This document shows positions 18,048 to 26,606 of a stretch of 64,000 nucleotides of DNA, piece by piece. Source of the stretch: Methylopila jiangsuensis (GTDB lineage: Bacteria > Pseudomonadota > Alphaproteobacteria > Rhizobiales > Methylopilaceae); NCBI RefSeq assembly GCF_027922305.1, contig NZ_BSFK01000010.1:62001-126000 (forward strand), given 5' to 3'. Every line of letters starts with the position of its first letter. The stretch's first letter is position 1. The notes beneath the pieces were generated by a model. That model searched no databases and was not told where the DNA came from. It saw only the letters and a list, made by a program, of their open reading frames with translations. Both the position numbers and the translations under genes were made by a program.

Positions 18048-18998
18048 CTACGGGCGGGAGCCGTCCTGCGTCATGGCGTCCACGGCGTCCCGGGCGGGCA
18101 GGGCGTCGAACACGCCGAATCGGGAGGCGACCAGCGCGCCGCAGGCGGCCGCCCGGCGCAGGGCCTGCGTCCAGCCATGGCCTTCGCACAGCGCCACGGC
18201 GAGGCCGGCCGCGAAGGCGTCGCCGGCGCCCAGCGTGTCGACCGCCGTCACCGCGAAGGCGGGCTGGATCAGCAGCGCGCCGTCGGGCAGCGCCGCCAGC
18301 GCGCCCTCCGCGCCGAGCGTCACCACCAGCGCCTCGGGGCCGTGAGGAAACAGCGCCGCGCCCAGCGCGCCCACGTCGTCGGCGTCGGGCAGGCCGAGCT
18401 GGGCCGCGAGCGCGGCGGCCTCCACCCGGTTGACGCACAGGATCGAGGTCGCGCTCAGGATGGCGGGCGGGATCGGACGGAAGGGCGAGGGGGTGAGCAG
18501 GGTGCGGCGTCCGCTCGCCCGGGCGAGGGCGAAGGCCTCCGCGATCACCGCGTCGGAGGTCTCGAACTGGGCGATGGTCATGTCCGCGGCGGCGATCGCC
18601 GACCCGCTGTCGCGGGCGTCGGCGGCCCCGAGCGTCATGTTGGCGCCGGCATGCACCGCGACCCATGTCTCGCCGCTCGCCGAGATGAAGCCGACGCCCG
18701 CTCCGGTGGGGCCGCGCCGCCGGCGCAGCATGCCGGCCGGCAGACCGGCGTGGATGAGGGCCGGCTCCGCCAGCGCCGAAAGCGCGTCGTCGCCGATGGC
18801 GAACAGGCCGTCGACCGCGGATTCGAGCCGTCGGCACGCGGCGGCGAGGTTGAACCCCTTGCCGCCGGCCTCCAGCAGGAAGGCCTCGGCCGCGACGGAT
18901 TCCCCTGCGCGTGGAGCCGTGAGGACCTTCGCGGAACAGGCCGCGACGAAACTTCCCAGAACGAAAATGTTCGCTCTCGCCGCGTTTTGCTGCATCAT
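18048..18998 (-). CDS. PfkB family carbohydrate kinase (ribokinase-like)
   Basis: A 316-residue kinase. The substrate lid motif GGKGFNLAAACRRL (PfkB signature 1) is near residue 45 and the catalytic DTLGAGDAFAAGLAVAL (signature 2, with the general base Asp) is near residue 260. The closest broad class is ribokinase, but the sugar cannot be told from sequence alone. It is divergent from a GntR/UTRA regulator 82 bp away, suggesting local substrate-responsive control. Start is ATG at 18998 or the next codon. Confidence 0.88.
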   Translation of the reverse strand: MMQQNAARANIFVLGSFVAACSAKVLTAPRAGESVAAEAFLLEAGGKGFNLAAACRRLESAVDGLFAIGDDALSALAEPALIHAGLPAGMLRRRRGPTGAGVGFISASGETWVAVHAGANMTLGAADARDSGSAIAAADMTIAQFETSDAVIAEAFALARASGRRTLLTPSPFRPIPPAILSATSILCVNRVEAAALAAQLGLPDADDVGALGAALFPHGPEALVVTLGAEGALAALPDGALLIQPAFAVTAVDTLGAGDAFAAGLAVALCEGHGWTQALRRAAACGALVASRFGVFDALPARDAVDAMTQDGSRP

Positions 18999-19080
18999 GG
19001 GCTTTCGCCGTTCGCGGTGCGCATCACGCCGCGCCGCCTGCCGTTCCCCTTGCCACCACAGAACATGCGACGCGTCCGCG

Positions 19081-19833
19081 GTGATCGACGACCCGAGCCT
19101 TCATACCCTGCTCCGGCTGCGCGACGATACCGCCATGCCGATCTATCGCCAGTTGGACATTCAGATCGGCGCGCTCATCGAGCGCGGCGCGCTGCAGCCC
19201 GGCGCGACCCTGCCGGCCGAGCGGCGGCTGGCGGAGGACCTCAACATCAGCCGCACCACGGTGCGCCACGCCTATGACGCCCTGCGCCGCCGCAAGCTGG
19301 TCAGCGCCCACGGCCGGCTGGGCTTCATCGTGGAGACGCCGCCGCGCATCCAGCCCGGCATGGAGCGGCTCAAGGGCTTCACCGAGGAAATGCGGGAGCT
19401 GAACCGCACGCCGTCGTCCAGAATCCTCGAGCAGCAGGTGGTCACCGACCGTTCCATCGCCTCCTTGTTCGGCAAGCCGTCGACGGCGACCTTCCTGCGG
19501 CTCGTGCGCATCCGCTTTGGCGACGACGTGCCCTTGTCGCGGGAGGTGGCGTGGTACGATCTGGCGGCAGCGCCGGGTCTCGACCAGCGCGACCTCACCG
19601 GTTCGGTCTACGAGGTCCTGCGGGAGTGCGGCGCCGCGCTGACGTCCTGCGAGCAGACCATCGAGGCGGCGACGCCCGACGCGGAGGAGTGCCGGGTGTT
19701 CGGCTTCGAGCAGCCCGTGCCCTGCCTCCTGATCAAGCGCCAGTCCCGCACCAAGGACGGGCGCATGGTGGAGTACGTGGAAGGCCTGTTCCGCGGCGAC
19801 GCCTACGCCTACCGCCTGACGCTCGCCGTGTAG
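19081..19833 (+). CDS. GntR family transcriptional regulator with UTRA domain
   Basis: About 250 residues. The winged helix-turn-helix lies at about residues 18-85 (LPAERRLAEDLNISRTTVRH, YDALRRRKLVSAHGRLGFIV) and a UTRA ligand-binding domain follows (FLRLVRIRFGDDVPLSREVAWYD; EQTIEAATPDAEE). HutC/FarR-type regulators of this kind bind small sugars or acids. It is divergent from the PfkB kinase, its most likely target. The start is uncertain: GTG at 19081 has no good Shine-Dalgarno, and ATG at 19135 would shorten it by 18 residues. Confidence 0.88.
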   Translation: MIDDPSLHTLLRLRDDTAMPIYRQLDIQIGALIERGALQPGATLPAERRLAEDLNISRTTVRHAYDALRRRKLVSAHGRLGFIVETPPRIQPGMERLKGFTEEMRELNRTPSSRILEQQVVTDRSIASLFGKPSTATFLRLVRIRFGDDVPLSREVAWYDLAAAPGLDQRDLTGSVYEVLRECGAALTSCEQTIEAATPDAEECRVFGFEQPVPCLLIKRQSRTKDGRMVEYVEGLFRGDAYAYRLTLAV

Positions 19834-19849
19834 GCGCACATTCTGAAAT

Positions 19850-21214
19850 TCAGAGGCCTCTCTCCGCGCTGCGCAGGTGGGACAGCATGGCGCGGATCTG
19901 TCCCGGCTTGATCGGCTTGTGGATCAGCGCGCATCCCGCCGCGCGCACCCGCTCCGCCACCTCCGCGGTGTGGTCGGCGGTGGTGACGATCGCCGGAAGG
20001 TCGGGCGAGAACCGCCGCCGGAGCGCGGCCACCGCGTCGAGCCCGCATTCGCCGTCGTCGAGATGGAAGTCCACCAGCGCGATCTCGGGCGGCGCCGCGT
20101 CGTCGAGCCGGGCCTCCAGCTCGGCGAGGGCGCGCGCGGCGGCGGTCTCCACCCCCCAGCCGCCCAGCAGCCGGGCGAGCGCGGCCGCCGCGTCGTCGTC
20201 GTTCTCCACCAGCGCCACCTTCAGCCCGGCGAGCGTGGGCGGCGCGACGCCGAAGGCGGCCAGCGCCGAGGTCCGGGACAACGGCGCGGCGGTCGCCATG
20301 GGCAGCCGCAGCCGGAAGCGGGAGCCGAGCCCCGGACGGGAGGTGAGCTGCAGCCCGTGGCCGAGCGCCAGCGTCATGCGCCGCACGATGGACAGGCCGA
20401 GGCCGAGCCCCACCTCGTCGCGCCGTCCGCCGTCGCAGCGGTAGAACTCGTCGAACACGCGGGCGCGGTCGTCCGCGGAGATGCCGGGGCCGGTGTCCAC
20501 CACGTCGATGGCGCAGAGCCCCGCGCGGGGCCGGGCGCGCAGCAGCACGCCGCCCTGGGCGGTGTAGCGCACCGCGTTGGAGACGAGGTTCTGCAGGATG
20601 CGCTTCAGCATCACCGGGTCGCTTTCCACGCCGAGCGGCGGCGCCTTGACCGCCAGCCGCAGGCCCTTGGCGGCCGCGGCCGGCTCGAAGCTCGCCGCGA
20701 TCTCGGCCATCAGCTCGTTGAGGTCGATCGCGCTCACGCTCGGGCGCACCACGCCGGCGTCGAGCTTCGAGACCTCGATCAGCGCCTTGATCAGCTCCTC
20801 GATGGTGGTCATGCCGCGTTCGGCCTGCAGCGCCACCGCGCGGGCCTCCTCCCCGAGCGGCATGTCGACCAGGGTGGACAGCGACAGCCGGGCCGCGTTC
20901 AGCGGCTGCAGCAGGTCGTGGCTCGCGCCGGCGAGAAAGCGGGTCTTGGAGCGGTTGGCGAGCTCGGCCTCCTCCTTCGCCTCCACCAGCGCCTGGTTGG
21001 AGCGTTCGAGGCGCCGCATCAGCCCGATCAGCTCCTCGGTGCGGGCCCGCACCCGCCCGTCCAGCATGATCGCGGTCTGGAACATGGAGTAGGCGTTGCC
21101 CTGCCGGTCGGTGGCGCGCTCCACATGCTCCATCAGCGCTTCGTTGATGCGCTCCAGCTTCGCGATGCGGCGGCGCAGCCGGGTCGGTTCGTCGTCGTCG
21201 GGCGCGACCGTCAC
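19850..21214 (-). CDS. Hybrid sensor histidine kinase with C-terminal receiver, NahK-like
   Basis: 454 residues without membrane helices. An N-terminal coiled coil (about 10-90) leads to a HisKA domain with H99 in FLAGASHDLLQPLNAARL, an HATPase domain (VSNAVRYT, DTGPGISADDRARVFDEFYR, GLGLGLSIVRRM) and a receiver (about 335-450; phospho-Asp in IALVDFHLDDG, Lys in IHKPIKPG). The arrangement resembles NahK/ErcS-type kinases. The GTG start overlaps the FIST gene stop as GTGA, so sensor and kinase are made together. No output regulator is adjacent, so phosphate probably leaves via a separate phosphotransfer protein. Confidence 0.9.
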   Translation of the reverse strand: MTVAPDDDEPTRLRRRIAKLERINEALMEHVERATDRQGNAYSMFQTAIMLDGRVRARTEELIGLMRRLERSNQALVEAKEEAELANRSKTRFLAGASHDLLQPLNAARLSLSTLVDMPLGEEARAVALQAERGMTTIEELIKALIEVSKLDAGVVRPSVSAIDLNELMAEIAASFEPAAAAKGLRLAVKAPPLGVESDPVMLKRILQNLVSNAVRYTAQGGVLLRARPRAGLCAIDVVDTGPGISADDRARVFDEFYRCDGGRRDEVGLGLGLSIVRRMTLALGHGLQLTSRPGLGSRFRLRLPMATAAPLSRTSALAAFGVAPPTLAGLKVALVENDDDAAAALARLLGGWGVETAAARALAELEARLDDAAPPEIALVDFHLDDGECGLDAVAALRRRFSPDLPAIVTTADHTAEVAERVRAAGCALIHKPIKPGQIRAMLSHLRSAERGL

Positions 21215-22377
21215 GGCGCGCTCTCCGCGAAGCCGATGGCGACGCCGGTGAAGGTCTGGTTGAGGTGCATGGAGCGGTACTGCTCGCCATAGGTCTCGAA
21301 GCCGATCACGCCGTACTGGCGGTAGAGGCTGGAGATGGTGCGGCGCTTCTGCCGGATCTCGGCGTCGAGCCGGCGCAGCACGCAGTCGAAGCCGATGATG
21401 AGGTCGACGCCGCCGAGCGAGGCCTCCAGCCGCTCCAGCTCCGCGCGGGTGACCTCCACGATGTCCTTCGGCCGGGCGAGAGTGAGCACCAGCCCGCGGT
21501 CGATGGCGCAGAAGAAGCTGAGGGAGCCGTCGGCGTTGAGCCGGCGGATCGAGCGGCAGAAATATTCGCCGCCGACCCGCACCACCAGCGGGTGGGACGC
21601 GAAGCTCATCGGGGTGAGGTTTCGGGGGTCGAGCCCCACCGCCATGGCGTATTCGGCCGCCGCCGGCTCCGCGTTCAGCTCGCGCACGGTGCGGGCGCCG
21701 TCGTCGGAAGCGGTGACGACGAACTTCACCTCGGTGGGCTCGAAATTGTCGGTCTTGAACGTCTCCACGGGAAAATCCGTGTCGCAGATCATCACGATCG
21801 CGGCGTCGGTCGCCACCTCGCCGTCGTAGATCAGCGCGGTGCGGCGGAAGGACAGGTCGTCGCCGGCGGAGCCGCCCACCAGCGGCACGCCCGCCAGCGC
21901 CCGGTCGATGGCGGACACCACCTGCTCCTCGGCGTCGGCGAGGCCGTCGATCAGGGTGAGGGCGAAGCGTCCGCCCTCCGCCGCCTGTTCGCCGGCGAGA
22001 CGGCAGCGCAGCGCGCTCACCGAGGCGGCGGTCTGCTCGGCGTCGAAGGCGCTCAGGTCGCGCACCAGCGTCGAGACGATGCGGAAGCCCTTCTGCGGGA
22101 AGGCGATGGCGACCAGCCCCCGGTCGAGCCCGCCGTCGGGGCTGATCTCGCCCGCGCTGCTGCAGGCGGCGAGCGGCGCGCCGGGAAAACGCGCCGCGAG
22201 CGCGCGGGCCAGATCGTCCGCCGGATAGGTGGGGGAGAAGAACACCACGAGCTGGGCGAGCGCCATGGAGCCGATGGCCTCGGCCAGCGCAGAAGCGGCG
22301 GCCTGCGGGTCGGGCAGGGTGGTCCAGGCGCTGCGCACGCCGCATTTGTGGGTGATCGCGCGGGCGGCCTGGCCCAT
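21211..22377 (-). CDS. FIST N/FIST C domain sensor protein (NosP-like)
   Basis: A 388-residue cytoplasmic protein with a FIST N domain (about 30-225: QLVVFFSPTYPADDLARAL, LVGGSAGDDLSFRRTALIYD) and a FIST C domain (about 230-365: EPAAAEYAMAVGLDP, IIGFDCVLRR, YGVIGFETYGEQYRSMHLN). In several proteobacteria FIST proteins coupled to NahK-type kinases bind haem and sense nitric oxide (NosP). Here the pair is fused by a GTGA overlap. The ATG at 22377 has GGAGGG eight bases upstream. Haem binding cannot be confirmed from sequence alone. Confidence 0.88.
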   Translation of the reverse strand: MGQAARAITHKCGVRSAWTTLPDPQAAASALAEAIGSMALAQLVVFFSPTYPADDLARALAARFPGAPLAACSSAGEISPDGGLDRGLVAIAFPQKGFRIVSTLVRDLSAFDAEQTAASVSALRCRLAGEQAAEGGRFALTLIDGLADAEEQVVSAIDRALAGVPLVGGSAGDDLSFRRTALIYDGEVATDAAIVMICDTDFPVETFKTDNFEPTEVKFVVTASDDGARTVRELNAEPAAAEYAMAVGLDPRNLTPMSFASHPLVVRVGGEYFCRSIRRLNADGSLSFFCAIDRGLVLTLARPKDIVEVTRAELERLEASLGGVDLIIGFDCVLRRLDAEIRQKRRTISSLYRQYGVIGFETYGEQYRSMHLNQTFTGVAIGFAESAP

Positions 22378-22486
22378 GTGCTGCCCTCCGAGCACCGTCA
22401 GGCCGCGGAAGAGGCCAGACGGGACCCTGAGCCTAGGCGCCGGGCGGGACGCGGGCAATCGCGCCATAGGGCCGAGACGGGCGGCC

Positions 22487-23446
22487 TCATGCGCTGCGTG
22501 CCGGCAGCCGCTCGCGTTCGAGACGCGGCAGCCGATGCATGACGGAGCGGGCGAATTCGTAGCGCGCCACCGCGAGCCTGTCGGTCCAGGCCGGCAGCGG
22601 TTCGGCCATCAGCTCGATCACGTCGAGCCCGCGCTCGAAGCCGTCGTCGATCCGCTCCTCGATCATGTCGAGCCAGTCCCGGGTCTGCTTCAGCCCTCGG
22701 GAGCCGGCTTCCGCGGGCCCATGGCCGGGGCAGAGCCGCCGGGCGGAGATGGGGGCGAGCGTGTCGAGCGCGGACCGCCAGAGGCCGAGGTCCGCGTCCG
22801 GGGTGGTGGGCGCGCGGTCGAGGAACGCCAGATCGCCCGCCACGAGCAGGCCCGAACGCTCCTCGAACAGGCAGAGGTCCGAGCCGGTGTGTCCGGCCAG
22901 GGGCAGGAACCGGAAGCGGCGCTCGCCCACGTCCTCCGTCTCCGCGCCCACCGCGCGGGCGGGGGCCGGCGTCTCGGTGCCGCGCATCCAGTCGCCGGCC
23001 ACCCGGTACATGGCGTCGGCCAGCGCGTCGCCGCGGGCCGCGAGATCGTCCCGCAACGCCGCCGTCGTCCACACCGTGTCGGGCGTGAAGGCGCCGGCGC
23101 CGAACACATGGTCGGCGTGGATGTGGGTGAGGTAGACCCGCGCCACGGGCTTGCCCGTCAGCTCCCGCGCGGCGGCCCGCAGCGCCTCGCCATAGGCGCG
23201 CGACGGGCCGGCGTCCACCAGCACCGCGCCCTCGCGCGTGTCGAAGATGACGACGTTGGCGATGGCGCCGCCGTTTTGGGCCGTGATCGGCTCGTCGAGG
23301 CCCCGCGCCAGCCAGACGCCGTCGCCGATCGGTTCGGGCCTGATGTCGTAGGCGCGTCGCGCGCGGGCCGTCGTCACGGCGAGGGGCGCGGCGAGAGCGC
23401 CGGCGCCCAGCGCCAGCGCCGCGCGGCGGGAAAGCGGCCCGATCAT
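22487..23446 (-). CDS. Quinoprotein relay system zinc metallohydrolase (MBL fold)
   Basis: 319 residues with an N-terminal export signal (RRAALALGAGALAAPLAV) and a metallo-beta-lactamase fold. The zinc motif is H108-x-H110-x-D112-H113 (THIHADHVFG), with further ligands in LAGHTGSDLC, VAGDLAF and CPGHGP. It matches the periplasmic MBL proteins consistently encoded with PQQ dehydrogenases. Their reaction is unknown. It is the last gene of the exa accessory operon and its ATG overlaps the preceding stop (ATGA). Confidence 0.85.
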   Translation of the reverse strand: MIGPLSRRAALALGAGALAAPLAVTTARARRAYDIRPEPIGDGVWLARGLDEPITAQNGGAIANVVIFDTREGAVLVDAGPSRAYGEALRAAARELTGKPVARVYLTHIHADHVFGAGAFTPDTVWTTAALRDDLAARGDALADAMYRVAGDWMRGTETPAPARAVGAETEDVGERRFRFLPLAGHTGSDLCLFEERSGLLVAGDLAFLDRAPTTPDADLGLWRSALDTLAPISARRLCPGHGPAEAGSRGLKQTRDWLDMIEERIDDGFERGLDVIELMAEPLPAWTDRLAVARYEFARSVMHRLPRLERERLPARSA

Positions 23447-24159
23447 CGTTCGGCCTCCGGTCCGGGCAGGCGGGCGTCGAACACCGCGCCGTTGTTGTCG
23501 CGGGCGCGGATGGCGAGGGCCGCGCCGTCGCCCGTCTCGACCAGCAGGGTGAAGGTGGGGTCGGGCGCCACCGCCTCCGACAGCGTGAGACGGGCGAGCG
23601 GGGCGCCTGCGGCCGAAATCTCCACCGTCTCCACGAAATAGGCCGGCGCGCCGGCGATCAGGCCGTTGTCCATGGGATGGTCGATGCGCAGGCGAAGCCG
23701 GGTCCGGCCGTTCTCCGCGGCCCAGCTCCGGGCGCGGATCTCGCCGACCGTGGACAGGTCCGCCCGGGCCTGCGTGGCCGGCTTGACCGAGCAGCCGCCG
23801 CCCGCGGCGTCGAGATAGGCCCCGCCCACCCGCCAGACCCCGTTCTGCCGCACGGCGGCGCGCAGCGCCGTGCCCTGCTCGATCTTCATGCGGAAGGCGA
23901 CGAAGGGCGCGGCCTTCACCGGCGACAGTCTCAGCGTGAGCGGAAACGGGTTCAGGTCCGCGATCACCAGCACGTCGCCCACCGGCCCGTCGGCCAGCAG
24001 GCCGCGCGCGTCCACCGCCAGCGGCGCCTGGGTCTGGTCCTCGGTCACCGGCGGCAGGATCACCCGCACGCGCTCGTCGAACGCGATCGGCGCGTCCGCG
24101 AGGTGGGCCGCGGCCATGGACGGCCACAGCGGCGAGTTGAGCGGATCGGGCGGGATCAT
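23443..24159 (-). CDS. Quinoprotein dehydrogenase-associated SoxYZ-like carrier protein
   Basis: A 238-residue protein in which a SoxY-like N-terminal part with GGGCSVKPA (the carrier Cys region) is joined to a SoxZ-like C-terminal part (FVETVEISAAGAPLARLTLSEA). Proteins of this fused type accompany PQQ alcohol dehydrogenases. By analogy to SoxYZ the Cys could carry a covalently bound intermediate for the rhodanese-like and zinc-hydrolase neighbours. The Sox carrier Cys is normally near the C-terminus of SoxY, which fits its mid-protein place here. Starts inside the stop of the upstream gene. No clear signal peptide is seen at this start. Confidence 0.82.
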   Translation of the reverse strand: MIPPDPLNSPLWPSMAAAHLADAPIAFDERVRVILPPVTEDQTQAPLAVDARGLLADGPVGDVLVIADLNPFPLTLRLSPVKAAPFVAFRMKIEQGTALRAAVRQNGVWRVGGAYLDAAGGGCSVKPATQARADLSTVGEIRARSWAAENGRTRLRLRIDHPMDNGLIAGAPAYFVETVEISAAGAPLARLTLSEAVAPDPTFTLLVETGDGAALAIRARDNNGAVFDARLPGPEAER

Positions 24160-24746
24160 GGCGCGGGCGTCTCCGGGGCGGGGGCGGGAACCGGCCACGG
24201 CTCGGCGCGGACAAGCTCCCGCCCGGCGTCGAACCAGCCGTCGGAGCCGTCGGCGAACCAGTAGACCGCGCGATGGCCAAGGCGGCTCGCGCGCCGCACG
24301 GCGTTCCACGACATCCAGCAGTCGGCCATGCAGTAGAACACCAGCGGCCGGTCGGGCCGGCCGGCGGCGAGCCGCGCCAGCGCCCGCTCGAAATAGGCGG
24401 CGAGGCGTGGATCCAGCGCGCCGCGGCCCACCTCCGGCAGCCAGACCGAGCCCGGAATGTTGTCGCGCCGGTCCACCAGCCGCCAGACGCCGGTCTCCGG
24501 GTCGTAGCCGGCGCGGGCGGGCATGACGTCGATCAGCGCGGCGCCGCGCTCCGTGATCAGGCGGTCCAGTTCCGCGAGGTCGACCGCCGCGCCGCCCTCC
24601 GCCGGTCGGTCCACCGGCGCGCGGTAGCGGTCGATCCGGTAGCCGGTCGCCGGGTCGAACAGGTCGCCCGCGACCGCCGCGGGCGCCGCCCACGCGAGAG
24701 CCGCGAGCCCGACGCCCGCGGCCGCGACCGCGGCGCGGCTCAGCAT
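24156..24746 (-). CDS. PQQ-dependent catabolism-associated CXXCW-family rhodanese-like protein
   Basis: 196 residues with a Sec signal peptide (cleavage near AVAGD, residue 27) and a rhodanese-like fold. The signature reads C139-M-A-D-C143-W144 followed by MSWNAVRRA, the hallmark of the PQQ-associated CXXCW family, here with three residues between the cysteines. DVMPARAGYDPETGVWRL and NIPGSVWLPEVG are also typical. Its likely role is sulfur or thiol chemistry in the periplasmic quinoprotein relay. It overlaps both neighbours (7 and 4 bp). Confidence 0.85.
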   Translation of the reverse strand: MLSRAAVAAAGVGLAALAWAAPAAVAGDLFDPATGYRIDRYRAPVDRPAEGGAAVDLAELDRLITERGAALIDVMPARAGYDPETGVWRLVDRRDNIPGSVWLPEVGRGALDPRLAAYFERALARLAAGRPDRPLVFYCMADCWMSWNAVRRASRLGHRAVYWFADGSDGWFDAGRELVRAEPWPVPAPAPETPAP

Positions 24747-25429
24747 TTCTCCCGCGCGGCCTGCGCCACGGCCAGGTCGTGCCGGGCGGTCTCGATCACG
24801 ATCTGGGTGCGGCTCATGACGCCGAGCTTGCGGATGATCTCCGACACATGCGCCTTGACGGTGGATTCCCCGATGCCGAGCTCGGTGGCGATCTCCCGGT
24901 TCAGCAGGCCCTGCCGCACCATGGCCAGAACGCGCCCCTGCGCAGGGGTGAGGCTCGCGATGCGCTCGCTCAGGTCCTTTTCGGCGCGCTTCGGCGCGGC
25001 GCGGCCGGCGTCGCCGCTCTGGGGCACGTAGATCGCGCCGCCCAGCACCGCGAGAATGGCCTCCGACAGCGCCGCCTTGCCCGAGGCCTTGGGCACGAAG
25101 CCGGAGGCGCCGAGGCAGAGCGCCTCGTAGACCAGCTTCGGCTCCTCCAGGCCGGACACCACCAGCACCGGCACGAAGGGATACTCCTTCCGGAGCCGCA
25201 CCAGACCTTCGAAATTGTCGAACCGCTGCAGCGACAGGTCGAGCAGGATCAGGTCCACGTCGGAGGACCCGGCGAGCGCGGAGCGGGCGCTCTCGATCGA
25301 AGCCGCCTCCTCGATCTCCGCGTCCGGGAACGAGGCCCTCAGCGCCGAGCGCAGCGCGTCCCGGAACAGCGGATGGTCGTCCACGATCAGGAAACGGCGC
25401 GGCAGGTCGAGGGCGAGCGGCGCGGTCAT
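24740..25429 (-). CDS. LuxR/NarL-family response regulator
   Basis: 229 residues: a canonical receiver (about 10-130; acidic pocket IVDDH, phospho-Asp in LILLDLSLQRF, Lys in GFVPKAS) and a C-terminal LuxR helix-turn-helix (LTPAQGRVLAMVRQGLLNRE, IGESTVKAHVSEIIRKLG). Regulators of this class (AgmR/ExaE/PedR-like) control PQQ ethanol dehydrogenase loci, and its place inside the accessory operon supports the same role. GAGGAGG lies five bases before the ATG. No partner histidine kinase is encoded nearby. Confidence 0.92.
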   Translation of the reverse strand: MTAPLALDLPRRFLIVDDHPLFRDALRSALRASFPDAEIEEAASIESARSALAGSSDVDLILLDLSLQRFDNFEGLVRLRKEYPFVPVLVVSGLEEPKLVYEALCLGASGFVPKASGKAALSEAILAVLGGAIYVPQSGDAGRAAPKRAEKDLSERIASLTPAQGRVLAMVRQGLLNREIATELGIGESTVKAHVSEIIRKLGVMSRTQIVIETARHDLAVAQAAREKC

Positions 25430-25737
25430 TGCGGCCTCCTCAGAAGGTCGAGGTTCGGGAACGACTTCTTCTCGGTTTCCACCGTGCATGACCATTCATC
25501 GTCCGGCTCGGGGCAGGCGATGTCGATCCCGTCAGGATAGAACGTCGCGTTGCCGCATTCTCCCACGAAGCGCTCCGCCTCGCCCGGTTTCGGCGCCACC
25601 CGCCGAAGCGCGTGGAGCTGACAGTCGGTGCGCAGGTTGAGCATGCGCGCGATCTGGTAGTCCTTGATCTCGGCCCCCGCCGGCGCCGTCCCGACGCCAA
25701 GCGCCAGAACAGCGCCGAGGACGCGCGCGCGGACCAC
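25426..25737 (-). CDS. Small secreted four-cysteine protein of unknown function
   Basis: About 103 residues from a GTG eight bases after the cytochrome stop, with an Ala/Val-rich signal peptide ending near APAGA. The mature part has four cysteines (TDCQL, GECGN, DIACPE, WSCTV), suggesting two disulfides in the periplasm. I do not recognise the family. Its stop overlaps the response regulator ATG (ATGA), so it belongs to the exa accessory operon. An ATG at 25770 would overlap the cytochrome gene by 26 bp and is less likely. Confidence 0.65.
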   Translation of the reverse strand: MVRARVLGAVLALGVGTAPAGAEIKDYQIARMLNLRTDCQLHALRRVAPKPGEAERFVGECGNATFYPDGIDIACPEPDDEWSCTVETEKKSFPNLDLLRRPQ

Positions 25738-25744
25738 GGCCGCG

Positions 25745-26158
25745 TCAGTCCTTCGGCTGGTTCTCCACATAGGTGCGGATCGCCCAGATGGCCTCCTGGT
25801 TCAGGATGCCGAGGAAGGGCGGCATGCGCACGCGGCCGTCCTTGGTCGCGCCGCCGGCGACGCGGGCGTAGAACCACGAGTCGCCCTCGGCGTCGGAGGG
25901 CAGTTCGCGCAAGTCCGGCGCCATGCCGCCGGACTTGGCGTCGAGGCCGTGGCAGCGGGCGCAGTTCTGGTTGTAGCCGCCGGCGCCGATGGAGATCGCG
26001 AGCTTGTCGCCGCGATAGGGGTTCTCGGCCACGGGGTCTTCGCCAAGCTCCTTCAGGCCCTTGGTGTCGACGGGGCTCGGGGCGCCGTCGCCATGGGCGA
26101 GGGCGACGCCCGCGGCGGCGAGCGCCAGAAGCGAGGCGAGGGCGAAAGGTTTCAGCAT
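25745..26158 (-). CDS. Cytochrome c-550 PedF-like
   Basis: A 137-residue periplasmic c-type cytochrome with a signal peptide ending ALA-HGDG. The haem site is C66-A-R-C69-H70 (GYNQNCARCHGL), with a probable axial Met in RMPPF. The VDTKGL, AENPYRG and FLGILNQEAIWAIRTY stretches match the PedF family, the electron acceptor of PQQ ethanol dehydrogenase, rather than the longer cytochrome cL (MxaG/XoxG). GGAAGGA lies nine bases before the ATG at 26158; a GTG at 26164 is possible. Confidence 0.87.
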   Translation of the reverse strand: MLKPFALASLLALAAAGVALAHGDGAPSPVDTKGLKELGEDPVAENPYRGDKLAISIGAGGYNQNCARCHGLDAKSGGMAPDLRELPSDAEGDSWFYARVAGGATKDGRVRMPPFLGILNQEAIWAIRTYVENQPKD

Positions 26159-26192
26159 GGACACGGGTCCTTCCGGTGGGGGGCGTCGGCCG

Positions 26193-26606
26193 TCAGGGCC
26201 GGGGTTCGAGCCAGACGCGCCAGGTCTCCGCGCCCGCGATGAGCAGCGAGTAGGAGCCGGGCTTCTCGATCAGATGGACGGCCGATCCGCCGCCGCCGAT
26301 GTGCAGGTTCTGGACGACCTGTCCCTGATCGTCCTTGAGGTAGAGGACGAAGATCGGGCCATCGCTCTCGTAGCGCAGCGCGGTCGGACCCGTGATCGTG
26401 AAGGGGTCCGTCTGCACCGTGAGCCGCCCGGCGTAGGTGGGCGGCGTCATCCGGGCCGCCGCGCCGTCGTAGCAGGCGAGCCGTTCGGCCGGGTCCGCCG
26501 TCGTCCGGCAGGCGGCGATCTGGGCTGCGGCCGAACCCTCCTCGCCTCGCGCCGCGCACGGCGCGAGAGCGGCGATGAGCGCGACCGCGGCCCATGGCGT
26601 CCTCAC
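26193..26606 (-). CDS. Small secreted protein of unknown function in the exa operon
   Basis: About 137 residues from a GTG that overlaps the pentapeptide-protein stop (GTGA). A signal peptide (AAVALIAALAPCAARG) precedes a motif AACRTTADPAERLACYDGAA, which recurs at the start of many secreted proteobacterial proteins. The rest is predicted beta-rich (FTITGPTALRYESDGPIFVLY; GSYSLLIAGAETWRVWLEP). I do not recognise a function. Position suggests a periplasmic partner of the quinoprotein system. Confidence 0.72.
   Translation of the reverse strand: MRTPWAAVALIAALAPCAARGEEGSAAAQIAACRTTADPAERLACYDGAAARMTPPTYAGRLTVQTDPFTITGPTALRYESDGPIFVLYLKDDQGQVVQNLHIGGGGSAVHLIEKPGSYSLLIAGAETWRVWLEPRP

Noticed and set aside
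25745-26158. Calling the cytochrome XoxG/MxaG
   Set aside because: It is too short for cytochrome cL and its conserved stretches (VDTKGL, AENPYRG, GILNQEAIWAIR) fit the PedF type.
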